DNA from: Streptomyces sp. NBC_00289
GTDB lineage: Bacteria > Actinomycetota > Actinomycetes > Streptomycetales > Streptomycetaceae
Direction of reading: 5' to 3'
DNA length: 64,000 nucleotides
Assembly (NCBI RefSeq): GCF_041435115.1
Contig: NZ_CP108046.1
Span: 3,348,001 to 3,412,000 of the forward strand
Made by a program: the position numbers and the translations under genes. Positions 1-12,523 of this stretch are shown here, one piece after another (position 1 is the first letter of the stretch; each line of letters begins with the position of its first letter). The notes under the pieces are model-generated. The model made no database searches. It worked only from the letters and a program-made list of their open reading frames with translations, and was not told the DNA's origin.

Positions 1-8
1 GCACGACA

Positions 9-716
9 GTGATCCACGAAGTGGACGAGGTCCTCAAGGGGCTGCTCGGCGGTGGCGCGCTGGCCGGTTCGGGCATCGACGTCGCCCTCGACGCCCCCAC
101 CCGCGACTGGGCCGCCCGCCGCAACGCGCCCACCATCAACGCGTATCTGTACGACATCCGGGAGGACGTGACCCGCCGCCAGCGCGGGCACGTGCCGGTA
201 CGCGACGACCTGGACGTGATCGTCAAGCTCCGCCAGCCGCCGCGCTGGTTCCGGCTGTCGTATCTGGTGACGGCGTGGACGAAGCAGCCCCAGGACGAAC
301 ACCGGCTGCTGTCCGCCGTGATGGCCACGCTGATCCCGCGCGAGCTGATCCCACCCGCCGAACTCCCGGGCGCCCTCGGCGCGCTGGGTCTGACGGTGCC
401 GTTGTCGGTGGCCGGCATCCAGTCGGAGTCGCGTTCCCTGGCGGAGATCTGGTCCGCGCTCGGCGGCGAACTCAAGCCGTCCCTCGACCTCGTGGTCACC
501 GCCCCCTTCCCGGCCTATCCGGAGTACGACGCCGGCCCGCCCGTCACCGAGGGCGCCGCGATCCGGGTACGCACCATGGACGACACCCCGCCGGAGGCGG
601 AGGAACGCGCGCACCGGCCACGGCAGGTGACGGCGGCCCGGGAGGCGCGGGAAGCGGCGGTCCGGGAGGCGCGGGAGGCCGCGCGGGCCGGTCGCGGGCC
701 GGGCAGGACGACGTGA
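9..716 (+). CDS. DUF4255 (Pvc16-type) eCIS protein
   Basis: This 235-residue protein has the N-terminal pattern of the DUF4255/Pvc16_N family: an early helix, then a segment with NAYLYDIRED and a conserved RWFRLSYLVTAW stretch around residues 80-90. In characterised phage-tail-like particles this family caps or terminates the tube. The GTG at 9 is the first usable start and gives the usual family N-terminus, but only 8 bases precede it, so the ribosome site cannot be seen. The last 40 residues are Arg/Ala-rich and probably disordered. Its stop overlaps the next gene's GTG by four bases (GTGA), so the two are translationally coupled. The family assignment is firm; the exact role in this particle is inferred. 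Confidence 0.85.
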   Translation: MIHEVDEVLKGLLGGGALAGSGIDVALDAPTRDWAARRNAPTINAYLYDIREDVTRRQRGHVPVRDDLDVIVKLRQPPRWFRLSYLVTAWTKQPQDEHRLLSAVMATLIPRELIPPAELPGALGALGLTVPLSVAGIQSESRSLAEIWSALGGELKPSLDLVVTAPFPAYPEYDAGPPVTEGAAIRVRTMDDTPPEAEERAHRPRQVTAAREAREAAVREAREAARAGRGPGRTT

Positions 717-2734
717 CCGCACAGACCGCGGCGTACGAGGTGACGGAGGCAGAACCGGCCGCCGCCCTCCTCCACCGGGTGACCGGCCTGCGGGACCGCG
801 TCGCCCTGCTGGTCGACCACCGCGCCGCCGACGACCCCACGGCCGCCGACCCGCTGCGCGGCCTGTACCTGCCGGAGGACGCCGTACGGCATCTGCTGCG
901 TCCGGCGGAACCCGCGGGGCTCGCCCCGCCGGACCCGGCCGAGCCGCCGCACGACCGCCTGACCGAACTCGCCGCGCGCCTGGACCTGACCGAACTCGAC
1001 GCCCTGCTGCTGCTGATCGCCCTCGCCCCCGACCTGGACCGCGGGTTCGAGCAGTTCTACGGCTATCTCAACGACGACGTGAGCCGGCGGCGGGCCACCG
1101 TCGCGCTCGCCCTCGACCTGTGCGGCCTCCCCGTCCACCTGCCCGCCGCACGCGCCCGGCTGCATCCCGCGGCCCCGCTGTGCGCGCTCGGACTGCTCGT
1201 GCTGGAGGAACCCGAACGGCCTTTCCTCAGCCGTTCGTTGCGGGTACCCGACCGGCTCGTGGCGCACCTGCTCGGCGACGACACCCCCGACGCGGCACTC
1301 GCCGGCCACCTTCTCCCGCTGACCGCGCCCGTGGAGTTCCGCGAGGACGAGGAGGCAAGCCAGGACGGCGAGTTCAGCCGTTTCACGCACCGGCTCGCCG
1401 CCCGGCTGGCCGCCGGTCGCCCGTTCACCGCCTATCTCCGCGAGCGCCGCGAGGGCGACGGAGTCGCGTCGGCCGCGGCCGCCCTGCACATCGCCGGCGT
1501 CCCCGCGCTGCGCTACTCGGGCCCCGAGGACCGCGTACCCGACCTGCTGCGGGAGGCGCGGCTGACCGGCCGCGCGGTCGTCGTCACCGGCCTGCCGGAC
1601 AAACCCGCCCCGCTGGTCCGCGAGTTGGCCTCGGCCGCCGACGTACCCGTGCTGATCACCGGGGCGCGCCCCTACGACCCCGAGTGGTGCGACCACGATC
1701 CCCTGGTCCTGGAGGCGCCCCCGCAGCGCGCGGGCGCGGTCCGCGCCTGGTCGGCCGCCCTCGGCGAGGAGCCCGGCTTCGACCTCGCGGCCACCGTCGC
1801 CCCGTACCACCTCGCGGGCGACCACATCACCCGGGCCGCCCGCGCCGCCCGGCACCTGGCCGCCTTCGACGGCACCCCCCTCAGCCCGGCCCACCTGCGT
1901 CTCGCCGCCCGCCAGCAGTCCGCCTCGGGTCTGGAGCAGCACGCCCGAAGGATCCGGCCCGACGTCGACTGGCGGGACCTCGTGCTGCCCGAGCAGCCGC
2001 TGGGCCGGCTGCACGAACTCGCCCTGCGCGCCCGCCACCGCGACCGGGTCCTCGGCGACTGGCGGCTCAGCGCGGGCGGCGGCCGCGGCCGGGGTGTCCT
2101 CGGCCTGTTCGCGGGCGAGTCCGGCACCGGCAAGACGCTCTCGGCGGAGGTGGTCGCGGCGGAACTGGGCCTGGACCTCTACGTGGTCCAGCTGTCGTCC
2201 GTGGTCGACAAGTACCTCGGCGAGACCGAGAAGAACCTGGAACGCATCTTCACCGAGGCCGACCGCACCGACGCCGTCCTCCTCTTCGACGAGGCCGACG
2301 CCGTGTTCGGCAAACGGTCCGAGGTGAAGGACTCGCACGACCGCTACGCCAACATGGAGAGCGCCTACCTGCTCCAGCGGCTGGAGTCCTTCGACGGCAT
2401 CGCCCTGCTCACCACCAACCTGCGCGCCAACATCGACGAGGCGTTCACCCGGCGCCTGGACCTGATCGTCGACTTCCCGTTCCCCGACGCCGGCCAGCGC
2501 GGCGCCCTGTGGCGGCACAGCCTCACCCACGTACCCTGCGTGCAGGACATCGAACTCGGCACGGTGGCCGCCGACTTCGAGCTGGCGGGCGGTTCCATCC
2601 GCAGCGCCGTGGTCACCGCCGCGTATCTCGCCGCCGGCCGCGACGACCTCGTCACCGCGGCCGACCTCCTGGAGGGCGCCCGCCGCGAGTACCGCAAGGC
2701 GGGCCGCCTGGTGCCGGGTGAGGGTGCCTGGTAG
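713..2734 (+). CDS. eCIS AAA+ ATPase (Pvc15-like)
   Basis: A 673-residue AAA+ ATPase. The C-terminal ATPase module carries Walker A GESGTGKT at residues 468-475 and Walker B LLFDEAD at about 523-529, followed by a sensor-1 TTN and an arginine-finger region (FTRRLD). The N-terminal 400 residues are a helical domain without a motif I recognise. ATPases of this type are constant members of eCIS loci and are thought to help particle assembly or effector loading. I chose the GTG at 713 because it overlaps the DUF4255 stop as GTGA and the conserved sequence begins just after it; the frame is open further upstream, but only as an antisense-like Pro/Arg-rich reading. The gene ends 21 bases before a convergent neighbour. 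Confidence 0.93.
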   Translation: MTAQTAAYEVTEAEPAAALLHRVTGLRDRVALLVDHRAADDPTAADPLRGLYLPEDAVRHLLRPAEPAGLAPPDPAEPPHDRLTELAARLDLTELDALLLLIALAPDLDRGFEQFYGYLNDDVSRRRATVALALDLCGLPVHLPAARARLHPAAPLCALGLLVLEEPERPFLSRSLRVPDRLVAHLLGDDTPDAALAGHLLPLTAPVEFREDEEASQDGEFSRFTHRLAARLAAGRPFTAYLRERREGDGVASAAAALHIAGVPALRYSGPEDRVPDLLREARLTGRAVVVTGLPDKPAPLVRELASAADVPVLITGARPYDPEWCDHDPLVLEAPPQRAGAVRAWSAALGEEPGFDLAATVAPYHLAGDHITRAARAARHLAAFDGTPLSPAHLRLAARQQSASGLEQHARRIRPDVDWRDLVLPEQPLGRLHELALRARHRDRVLGDWRLSAGGGRGRGVLGLFAGESGTGKTLSAEVVAAELGLDLYVVQLSSVVDKYLGETEKNLERIFTEADRTDAVLLFDEADAVFGKRSEVKDSHDRYANMESAYLLQRLESFDGIALLTTNLRANIDEAFTRRLDLIVDFPFPDAGQRGALWRHSLTHVPCVQDIELGTVAADFELAGGSIRSAVVTAAYLAAGRDDLVTAADLLEGARREYRKAGRLVPGEGAW

Positions 2735-2755
2735 GCACCGGAACTGTCTGTCGGC

Positions 2756-4201
2756 TCACTCTCCCGAGGCGGGGACGACCTGCCATTCCTGGTCGTCGGT
2801 GCGGGAGCAGTCGAACAGGGTGAGGTTGGCGTCGTTGCCGCCGGTGCTGTAACCGGCCACGTCGAGGCACTTGTTGTTACTGGCGAAGTTCCGGATCCAG
2901 TAGGCGCCGCTCGGCTGCTTCTGGATCCACCACAGCTGGTTGTCCCCGGTCGTGCCGTTGCACGTGAACTCGGTGATCGCGGTCCTGATGGGCTGCGCCC
3001 CGTAGTTGGGCAGGTCCATGCAGAGCTGGTCCTTGACGTTGCGGATCTGGAAGAGGGGACGGCTTCCCGGGCCCCCCTTCGGATACTTCACCTCGAGGTT
3101 CCACCGCTGGTTGTCGCGCGTGGTGTCGTCGCAGACGTACTGGCGTACGGGGCCGTCGGTCCTGCCCTTGTCGTAGCCGGGGACGTCCGCGCACTTCTTG
3201 GTGGTCGTGTTGCGCAGCACGATGTCGGTCGCGGGCACCACGGGCTTGGCGGTTTTCTTCTTGGGCGCGGCCGGAGCACCACCGCCGCCACCGCCACCAC
3301 CGCCCGAACCGCTGTCCTTCTCCTCTTCGTCGCCGGCGGCGGTCTCCGGCGCCGCGGGCGCGGCCTCCTCGGACGGGGGTGCCGGCGTCAGGGCCGGTGT
3401 GGGCGTCGGTGAGGGTGCGAGGGTGGCGCCGGCCTCGACGGTCTTCTCGTCGGCTCCGCTCCTGACGGGTGGCTTGTAGGCGATCCACAACATGACGAAG
3501 GTCAGCGCCAGAGCCAGGAAAAGCCCGAAGAACGTGGCCAGCCAGCGCGGCAGGAACCCCCGCTGCACATACGTGCCCTCCACCGGCATCGGCTGAGCAC
3601 CCGAACGCAGCACCGACAACGTGTACGGCCGCTGCTCCTTCGCCCCGAACCAGATGATGTTCCGCGGCTTCAACGTCGCCTTCACGAACACCGCACGACC
3701 CGGCTCCACCTGCACATTGCCCGGACGCAGGTCGTACGACAGATGATCACCCGTGTCGCCGCCACTCAGCGACGCCGTCAGCCTGGTATTGCCCAGATTG
3801 TCGATCGCCAGCCGCGGCCGCCCCCGAAAACGCCCCTTCACCGTCGGCGGCACCAACTCCGCCCGCACCTCCGTGAACGGCGTGACCGTCAGATTGCCCT
3901 CCGGAACCGTCGTCGCCTCCGGATGCTCCGTCGGCGTGATCCGCACCGCATACGCGTTCGGCCCCGCACTCGCATCCGACGTACGCGGCGGCGCGAACGT
4001 CAACTCCACCGTCCCCGTCGTCCCCGGAAACAACCGCAACGACGACGGCTCCACCGTCGTCCACGGCGCCACCGGCCCCACCGCCTCGAACCGGTACTCG
4101 TCCACCACGTCCCCGGTATTACGCAACCGCAGCCGTACACGCGTACTGCCACCCGGGTCCACCGAAGCGGAGGCGGGTTCCAGAGAAGTCCACAGGCTCA
4201 C
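2756..4201 (-). CDS. Membrane-anchored RICIN-domain protein of eCIS locus
   Basis: A 481-residue protein with four parts. Residues 1-210 look like two Ig-like beta domains of the kind found in bacterial NEW3/COG1470-type proteins. One hydrophobic helix spans about 220-242. Residues 243-315 form a Pro/Ser/Glu/Gly-rich linker containing a nine-Gly run. Residues 320-478 are a ricin-type beta-trefoil with repeated QxW-like motifs (NQRWNLE, NQLWWIQ, DQEWQV) and paired cysteines. There is no signal peptide, and arginines flank the helix on the N-terminal side, so the Ig-like half is probably cytoplasmic and the lectin half outside. It is transcribed toward the ATPase and sits between ATPase and structural genes, so it could tie the particle or its regulation to the envelope. 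That role is inference. Confidence 0.8.
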   Translation of the reverse strand: MSLWTSLEPASASVDPGGSTRVRLRLRNTGDVVDEYRFEAVGPVAPWTTVEPSSLRLFPGTTGTVELTFAPPRTSDASAGPNAYAVRITPTEHPEATTVPEGNLTVTPFTEVRAELVPPTVKGRFRGRPRLAIDNLGNTRLTASLSGGDTGDHLSYDLRPGNVQVEPGRAVFVKATLKPRNIIWFGAKEQRPYTLSVLRSGAQPMPVEGTYVQRGFLPRWLATFFGLFLALALTFVMLWIAYKPPVRSGADEKTVEAGATLAPSPTPTPALTPAPPSEEAAPAAPETAAGDEEEKDSGSGGGGGGGGGAPAAPKKKTAKPVVPATDIVLRNTTTKKCADVPGYDKGRTDGPVRQYVCDDTTRDNQRWNLEVKYPKGGPGSRPLFQIRNVKDQLCMDLPNYGAQPIRTAITEFTCNGTTGDNQLWWIQKQPSGAYWIRNFASNNKCLDVAGYSTGGNDANLTLFDCSRTDDQEWQVVPASGE

Positions 4202-4279
4202 GCGTCGACGCTAGTGCGGACCCCTCGCCCGGTCAGGAGCCTCGAGTGCAGAGCTCGGTGCCCTCGCGGCCCTCCGGGC

Positions 4280-4330
4280 GGTCCGGGCAGTCCCGGTCCG
4301 GGCAGTCCCGGTCCCGGCAGTCGCGGTCCG
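4280..4330. repeat. 15-bp tandem repeat, about 3.4 copies
   Basis: Three units, GGTCCGGGCAGTCCC twice and a variant GGTCCCGGCAGTCGC, run head to tail from 4280 and a partial fourth unit follows. They lie in the 197-bp gap between the RICIN protein start and the DUF4157 protein stop, which holds no convincing gene. Confidence 0.8.
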
Positions 4331-4398
4331 CTTCCGACGGCTCGCCGCGGACGGCGTGCTCCCCACAGCCCCCGAGACGGGGACCGCGGAGCGGTCCG

Positions 4399-5052
4399 TC
4401 AGGGGCCGGCCAGGTCGGGGGTCTCGCCCTGGGCCACCTTGCGGCCGTTGGAGGTCGACTGGCGCTCGAACGGGTCGCCGGGCGAGGAGACCTTCGTCCC
4501 CGACCCGTTGTCGGTGCCCGCCACCTGCCCCATGCTCTGCTGACGGACGTGGTCGAGCTCGTGGTAGATCGTCTCGTCGTCCAGTCTCGACGAGCCCGAG
4601 ACGATGTCCGAACCGGTGGTGTAGGCCTTGGCCTGGAACTCCTGCGCCGACCGCTGGGCCACCGGCCCGGAGTGCACGCGGACATGGGCGAAACTCATGC
4701 CGTACGCCTGCTCGGCCCGGTGCTGGATGCGCGGCTCCAGTGGCGAGTGGGGCGAGCTGACCGCGTCGAAGACCGAGGAGCGCCGCTGGACGGACGGCCG
4801 CTCCTCCGCCCGCTGGACGGCCGCCCCCTCGTGGCCGCAGTCCGCGCTGTGCTCGTGCCGCGCCTCCCCGATCGCGCGCGTCACCGCGGCGTTCCCCGCG
4901 GTGCGTTGCAGGGCGAGCAGCGGCGGCGGCGACGCGGCCGGCCTGAGCGGGACGGCGGGCTTCCGGTCGGCGGACGAACGGTTCTCTTCGTGTGCGCGCA
5001 TGGGCCTTCCCGGTCCGGGCGACGGGTGGTCGTACTCCACGGAATAACGCAC
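4399..5052 (-). CDS. eCIS core domain (DUF4157) protein
   Basis: A 217-residue DUF4157 'eCIS core' protein. The conserved block at about residues 105-175 contains HVRVHSGPVAQRSAQ and the family metal-site-like helix YHELDHVRQQ. That helix keeps a full HExxH (His164, Glu165, His168), as in zinc metalloproteases. An ALQRTAGNAAV motif near residue 48, common in actinobacterial DUF4157 proteins, lies upstream. Two VQR motifs (residues 79-81 and 88-90) match the motif repeated in the giant protein at 7996-12012. Proteins of this family are frequent eCIS-associated cargo or assembly-linked proteins. It is divergent from the sheath gene, and the 194-bp gap between them must hold both promoters. Whether it cuts a substrate is unknown. 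Confidence 0.88.
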   Translation of the reverse strand: MRYSVEYDHPSPGPGRPMRAHEENRSSADRKPAVPLRPAASPPPLLALQRTAGNAAVTRAIGEARHEHSADCGHEGAAVQRAEERPSVQRRSSVFDAVSSPHSPLEPRIQHRAEQAYGMSFAHVRVHSGPVAQRSAQEFQAKAYTTGSDIVSGSSRLDDETIYHELDHVRQQSMGQVAGTDNGSGTKVSSPGDPFERQSTSNGRKVAQGETPDLAGP

Positions 5053-5246
5053 CGGCCGGCCCGGCGGAAGGTCCGAAGGGGCAGACCCGGGGGCGCGGCC
5101 GACGGCCGGCGGGACGTGAGGGCGCGCCGGACTGCCCTTGCGGGCAGCGGGGTTGCCCCCGGTCCGGCACCGGCGGACGTTTCGCCGGCGCCCCGCGCGC
5201 GTGAGGCTGGAGAGGTTCCTGTCTCGTACCCCGAGGAGAGCAGAGC
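5053..5246. promoter_or_regulatory. Divergent control region of eCIS structural genes
   Basis: A gene-free 194 bp between the divergent DUF4157 and sheath genes, so it should hold promoters for both. I see no good -35/-10 pair. A short perfect hairpin, CTGCCC-TTGC-GGGCAG at 5132-5147, and a good ribosome site GAGGAG at 5233-5238, eight bases before the sheath ATG, are the only clear elements. Confidence 0.45.
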
Positions 5247-6827
5247 ATGCCGTCCTACCTGTCGCCCGGCGTATACGTCGAGGAGGTGGCCAGCGGCTCG
5301 CGTCCCATCGAGGGAGTGGGCACGTCGGTCGCGGCCTTCGTCGGGCTCGCGCCGACCGGTCCGCTGAACGAGCCGACGCTGGTGACCAACTGGACTCAGT
5401 ACGTCGCGGCCTTCGGTGCGTTCACCGACGGCTACTACCTCGCGCACTCCGTCTACGGCTTCTTCAACAACGGCGGTTCGGCGGCCTATGTCGTACGGGT
5501 CGGCGGCTCCGCCGACGGTGCGTCCGAGGGCTCCCCGGCCGCGCTGACCGGCTCCGCCGCCCCGGCCGCGCTGCCGCCGGCCGAGCCGAAGCAGCTCGGC
5601 ACCTTCTCGGTGACCGCCATCGCGGGCGGTTCGCTGAGCGTCGAGGTCGCCGACCCGGAGGGCGAAGGCCCCGCCGAGCGGTTCAAGCTGATCGTGAAGG
5701 ACGGCGACAAGTCCGTCGAGACCTTCGACGTGACCGCCAAGAAGGGCGGCCGCAACTACGTCGTCACGCAGGTGAAGGAGCGCTCCAAGCTCATCACCGT
5801 GCAGGAGGCCGCGCCCGCCGCGCAGCTCGCCCGGCCCGACAACCAGACCGTGGCGCTCGCGTCCCCGGCCCCTGTGGCCGCCGCCCCGGCCGCCCCGGCC
5901 GCCGGTGACGACTCCCACCCCGGTCCCGCCGAGTATCTGGGCGACTCCGCCGACCGCACCGGCTTCGGCGGCCTCGAGGCGGTGGACGAGATCTCGATGG
6001 TCGCCGTCCCCGACCTGATGGCCGCCTACCAGCGCGGCGCGATCGACCTGGAGGCCGTCAAGGCGGTCCAGCTCGGTCTCATCGCGCACTGTGAGCTGAT
6101 GGGCGACCGGGTCGCGGTGATCGACCCGCCGCCGGGCCTCAACGCCCGTCAGATCCGGGTCTGGCGCCAGGAGACCGCGGGTTACGACTCCAAGTACGCG
6201 GCCCTGTACTACCCCTGGATCAAGGTCTTCGACCCGGCGTCGGGCCAGTCGAGGGTGATCCCGCCGAGCGGTCACGTGGCCGGTATCTGGGCCCGCAACG
6301 ACTTCGAGCGCGGCGTGCACAAGGCGCCCGCCAACGAGGTCGTACGCGGTGCGGTGGACCTGGAGATCCAGATCACCCGCGGTGAGCAGGACCTGCTCAA
6401 CCCCATCGGCGTCAACTGCATCCGCGCCTTCCCGGGCCGCGGCATCCGCGTCTGGGGCGCCCGCACCATGTCCTCGGACCCGGCCTGGCGCTACCTGAAC
6501 GTGCGCCGGTACTTCAACTACCTGGAGGAGTCGATCCTCCTCGGCACCCAGTGGGTGGTGTTCGAGCCGAACGACCACGCGCTGTGGGCCCGGATCCGGC
6601 GCAACGTCTCGGCGTTCCTCGTCAACGAGTGGCGCAGCGGCGCCCTCTTCGGCCAGCGGCCGGAGGAGGCGTACTACGTCAAGTGTGACGAGGAGACCAA
6701 CCCGCCGGAGTCGGTCGACGTGGGCCGCGTCATCTGCGAGATCGGTGTCTCGCCGGTCAAGCCGGCCGAGTTCGTGATCTTCCGGCTGGCCCAGTTCTCC
6801 AGCGGGGGCGGCGAGTTGGAGGAGTAG
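5247..6827 (+). CDS. Contractile sheath protein (Cis2-type)
   Basis: A 526-residue phage-tail sheath protein, the contractile outer tube. The N-terminus (SPGVYVEEVASGSRPIEGV, about residues 5-23) and C-terminus (VSPVKPAEFVIFRLAQFS ending near 520) are textbook sheath ends. The latter form the arm that links neighbouring subunits. Catalysis is not expected. Two Ala/Pro/Ser-rich insertions (about residues 90-115 and 195-230) interrupt the first half and bracket a beta-rich segment that is probably surface-exposed. The ATG at 5247 follows a GAGGAG ribosome site. It is the first gene of a tightly packed run of structural genes, 63 bp before the tube gene. Confidence 0.96.
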   Translation: MPSYLSPGVYVEEVASGSRPIEGVGTSVAAFVGLAPTGPLNEPTLVTNWTQYVAAFGAFTDGYYLAHSVYGFFNNGGSAAYVVRVGGSADGASEGSPAALTGSAAPAALPPAEPKQLGTFSVTAIAGGSLSVEVADPEGEGPAERFKLIVKDGDKSVETFDVTAKKGGRNYVVTQVKERSKLITVQEAAPAAQLARPDNQTVALASPAPVAAAPAAPAAGDDSHPGPAEYLGDSADRTGFGGLEAVDEISMVAVPDLMAAYQRGAIDLEAVKAVQLGLIAHCELMGDRVAVIDPPPGLNARQIRVWRQETAGYDSKYAALYYPWIKVFDPASGQSRVIPPSGHVAGIWARNDFERGVHKAPANEVVRGAVDLEIQITRGEQDLLNPIGVNCIRAFPGRGIRVWGARTMSSDPAWRYLNVRRYFNYLEESILLGTQWVVFEPNDHALWARIRRNVSAFLVNEWRSGALFGQRPEEAYYVKCDEETNPPESVDVGRVICEIGVSPVKPAEFVIFRLAQFSSGGGELEE

Positions 6828-6890
6828 GCGGCCCCGCCTGCGCCCCCGGCCTCACGCGATCGTCAAAAGCCTTAGAAGGACAGCGAACAG

Positions 6891-7334
6891 ATGACTCTCA
6901 CCCAGGGTGACTCCCTCACATCACATAATTTCGGCCTCCAGATCGACGGCGTGATGGTCGAGTACCTCACGTCGGTCGACGGCCTCAACATGGAACAGGA
7001 CGTCATCAAGAGCCCGCAGAACTCCGCACAGGGCAGGCCTGAGATCACCCTCATGCCGGGCGTGCAGAAGGACGGGCAGGTCACCGTGGTGCGCGGCATG
7101 ACGATGTCGCCGGCGTTCACGACGTGGATCAACGACTCGATCGGCGGCCGGATGAGCACGGCCCGCAAGAACGCCTCCATCATCATGATGGACTACGAGT
7201 ACAACCCGGTGAAGCGCTACAACATGCGCCGGGCCTGGTGCAGCAAGATCTCCGCCAGCACCCTGAAGGCCGGCGAGGCCTCCGCGCTCACCGAGACCGT
7301 GACGATCGTCTTCGAAGAACTGGTCATCGAGTAA
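6891..7334 (+). CDS. Inner tube protein (T4 gp19-like)
   Basis: A 147-residue tube subunit of the T4 gp19/Pvc1 family, whose hexamers stack to form the inner tube driven out on contraction. The family hallmarks are HNFGLQIDG near residue 12, the SVDGLNMEQDVI segment and the C-terminal ETVTIVFEELVIE strand. The length is normal for the family. It starts at ATG 6891 after an AAGGACA ribosome site. The stop codon TAA shares its last base with the ATG of the next gene (TAATG), implying coupled translation. A second, different tube protein is encoded at 12086-12508. Confidence 0.95.
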   Translation: MTLTQGDSLTSHNFGLQIDGVMVEYLTSVDGLNMEQDVIKSPQNSAQGRPEITLMPGVQKDGQVTVVRGMTMSPAFTTWINDSIGGRMSTARKNASIIMMDYEYNPVKRYNMRRAWCSKISASTLKAGEASALTETVTIVFEELVIE

Positions 7335-7837
7335 TGCGGCGTACGGCTGCCAGGGCGGGCGCGGGCTCGATCGTGGACGCACCGGCGCCGGAGGCGGTGG
7401 CGGGGCCGGAACAGACCTCTGCTCCGGCCCCGGCCCCCGCGCCCGCGCCCGCCCCGGCGGCACAACCGCTGCGGACCGAGTTCGCCTTCGAACTGCCCCG
7501 CGGCTATGTCGACGACGCGGGAACGGTCCACCGGGACGGCGTGATGCGCCTGGCCACGGCCCGGGACGAACTGATCCCGCTGCGGGACGTCCGGGTCCAG
7601 GAGAACCCCGCCTACCTGTCGGTGGTCCTGCTGGGCCGGGTCATCACCCGCCTCGGCACGCTCCCGATGGTGCACGACGGGGTGGTGGAGAACATGTTCG
7701 CCTCCGACCTCGCGTTCCTCCAGGACTTCTACCGCCAGGTCAACGCCGAGGGCCACACCCGGGCGGCGGTGGAGTGCCCGCACTGCTCGGAGCCGTTCGA
7801 GGTGGAACTCGGCGGGAGCCGCCTGGGGGAATCGTGA
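7334..7837 (+). CDS. Phage tail assembly protein-like (gp41-type)
   Basis: A 167-residue protein. After an Ala/Pro-rich leader (residues 1-45) comes a domain resembling phage tail assembly proteins: LPRGYVDDAGTVHRDG then a short Thr/Arg-Asp-Glu segment and VVLLGRVITRLG. A CPHC pair sits near residue 150. Such small proteins act as tail assembly chaperones in phages. The ATG overlaps the tube stop (TAATG) and the stop overlaps the next gene's GTG (GTGA), so it is embedded in a coupled chain. The family match is by pattern only. Confidence 0.72.
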   Translation: MRRTAARAGAGSIVDAPAPEAVAGPEQTSAPAPAPAPAPAPAAQPLRTEFAFELPRGYVDDAGTVHRDGVMRLATARDELIPLRDVRVQENPAYLSVVLLGRVITRLGTLPMVHDGVVENMFASDLAFLQDFYRQVNAEGHTRAAVECPHCSEPFEVELGGSRLGES

Positions 7838-7992
7838 CGTACGCGACCGACCGGCTGCATGAGGAGATCGCGTACGTCGCCTACCACTTCCACTGGAGCC
7901 TGGAGGAGATCCTGGACCTCGAACACGAGGATCGCCGCCGCTTCACCGAGCAGATCGCGTCCCTGGTGACGCGGGCCGGGTCGGAGGGCTGA
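7834..7992 (+). CDS. DUF6760-type small eCIS protein
   Basis: A 52-residue helical protein beginning TYATDRLHEEIAYVAYHFHW, the pattern of DUF6760 proteins found in phage-tail-like loci. The equivalent position in phages is taken by a small tail assembly protein. GTG at 7834 overlaps the preceding stop (GTGA); an upstream ATG in the same frame would only add residues read through the previous gene. The next gene starts three bases after the stop. Confidence 0.75.
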   Translation: MTYATDRLHEEIAYVAYHFHWSLEEILDLEHEDRRRFTEQIASLVTRAGSEG

Positions 7993-7995
7993 CCG

Positions 7996-12012
<4,017 letters not shown>

Positions 12013-12085
12013 CCCGCCCACCGGCGCGGCCCCCGCCGGCCGCCACCGCCCCACCGATCAGGAACGACAGAAAGGCCCACCCGCG

Positions 12086-12508
12086 ATGCCCCGCCAGGAC
12101 CCGGGCTCCACCATCTGGTTCACCCTCAGCATCGACGGCGAGAGCCTCGGCTACTTCAACGGCTGCGAAGGGCTGTCCTCCCAGGTGGAGATCGAGCACC
12201 GCCAGGAGGGCGGCAACAACGGCTTCGTCTGGCAGCTGCCGACCCGTGTCACGTTCTCCACCATCCGGCTGACCCGTCCGCTGACCCCGGACACCACGAA
12301 GGTCGCCAAGTGGATCTCGTCCGTGCAGACCGGGATCAAGCGGCCGACCGCGCAGATCTCCGCGCTGCGCGCGGACGGTTCGGAGGTGGCGCGGTGGGGG
12401 CTCATCGAGGTGCTGCCGGTCAGCTGGACGGGACCCACTCTGGACCCGGCCAACCCGGCCGTCGCGACGGAGGTCCTCGAGATCGCCCATCACGGGTTCA
12501 CGGACTGA
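12086..12508 (+). CDS. Second tube-type protein (gp19/Pvc5-like)
   Basis: A 140-residue protein of the T4 gp19-like tail tube family: DPGSTIWFTLSIDGESLGYF at the start, then EGLSSQVEIEHRQEGG and a C-terminal TEVLEIAHHGF strand. It differs clearly from the main tube subunit at 6891-7334. eCIS loci often encode such a tube variant as an adaptor between the baseplate hub and the main tube, and the position just before the LysM hub gene supports this. A GAACGACAGAAAGG stretch upstream of ATG 12086 can serve as ribosome site. Confidence 0.93.
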   Translation: MPRQDPGSTIWFTLSIDGESLGYFNGCEGLSSQVEIEHRQEGGNNGFVWQLPTRVTFSTIRLTRPLTPDTTKVAKWISSVQTGIKRPTAQISALRADGSEVARWGLIEVLPVSWTGPTLDPANPAVATEVLEIAHHGFTD

Positions 12509-12523
12509 GAGGGGCCGGGAGAC

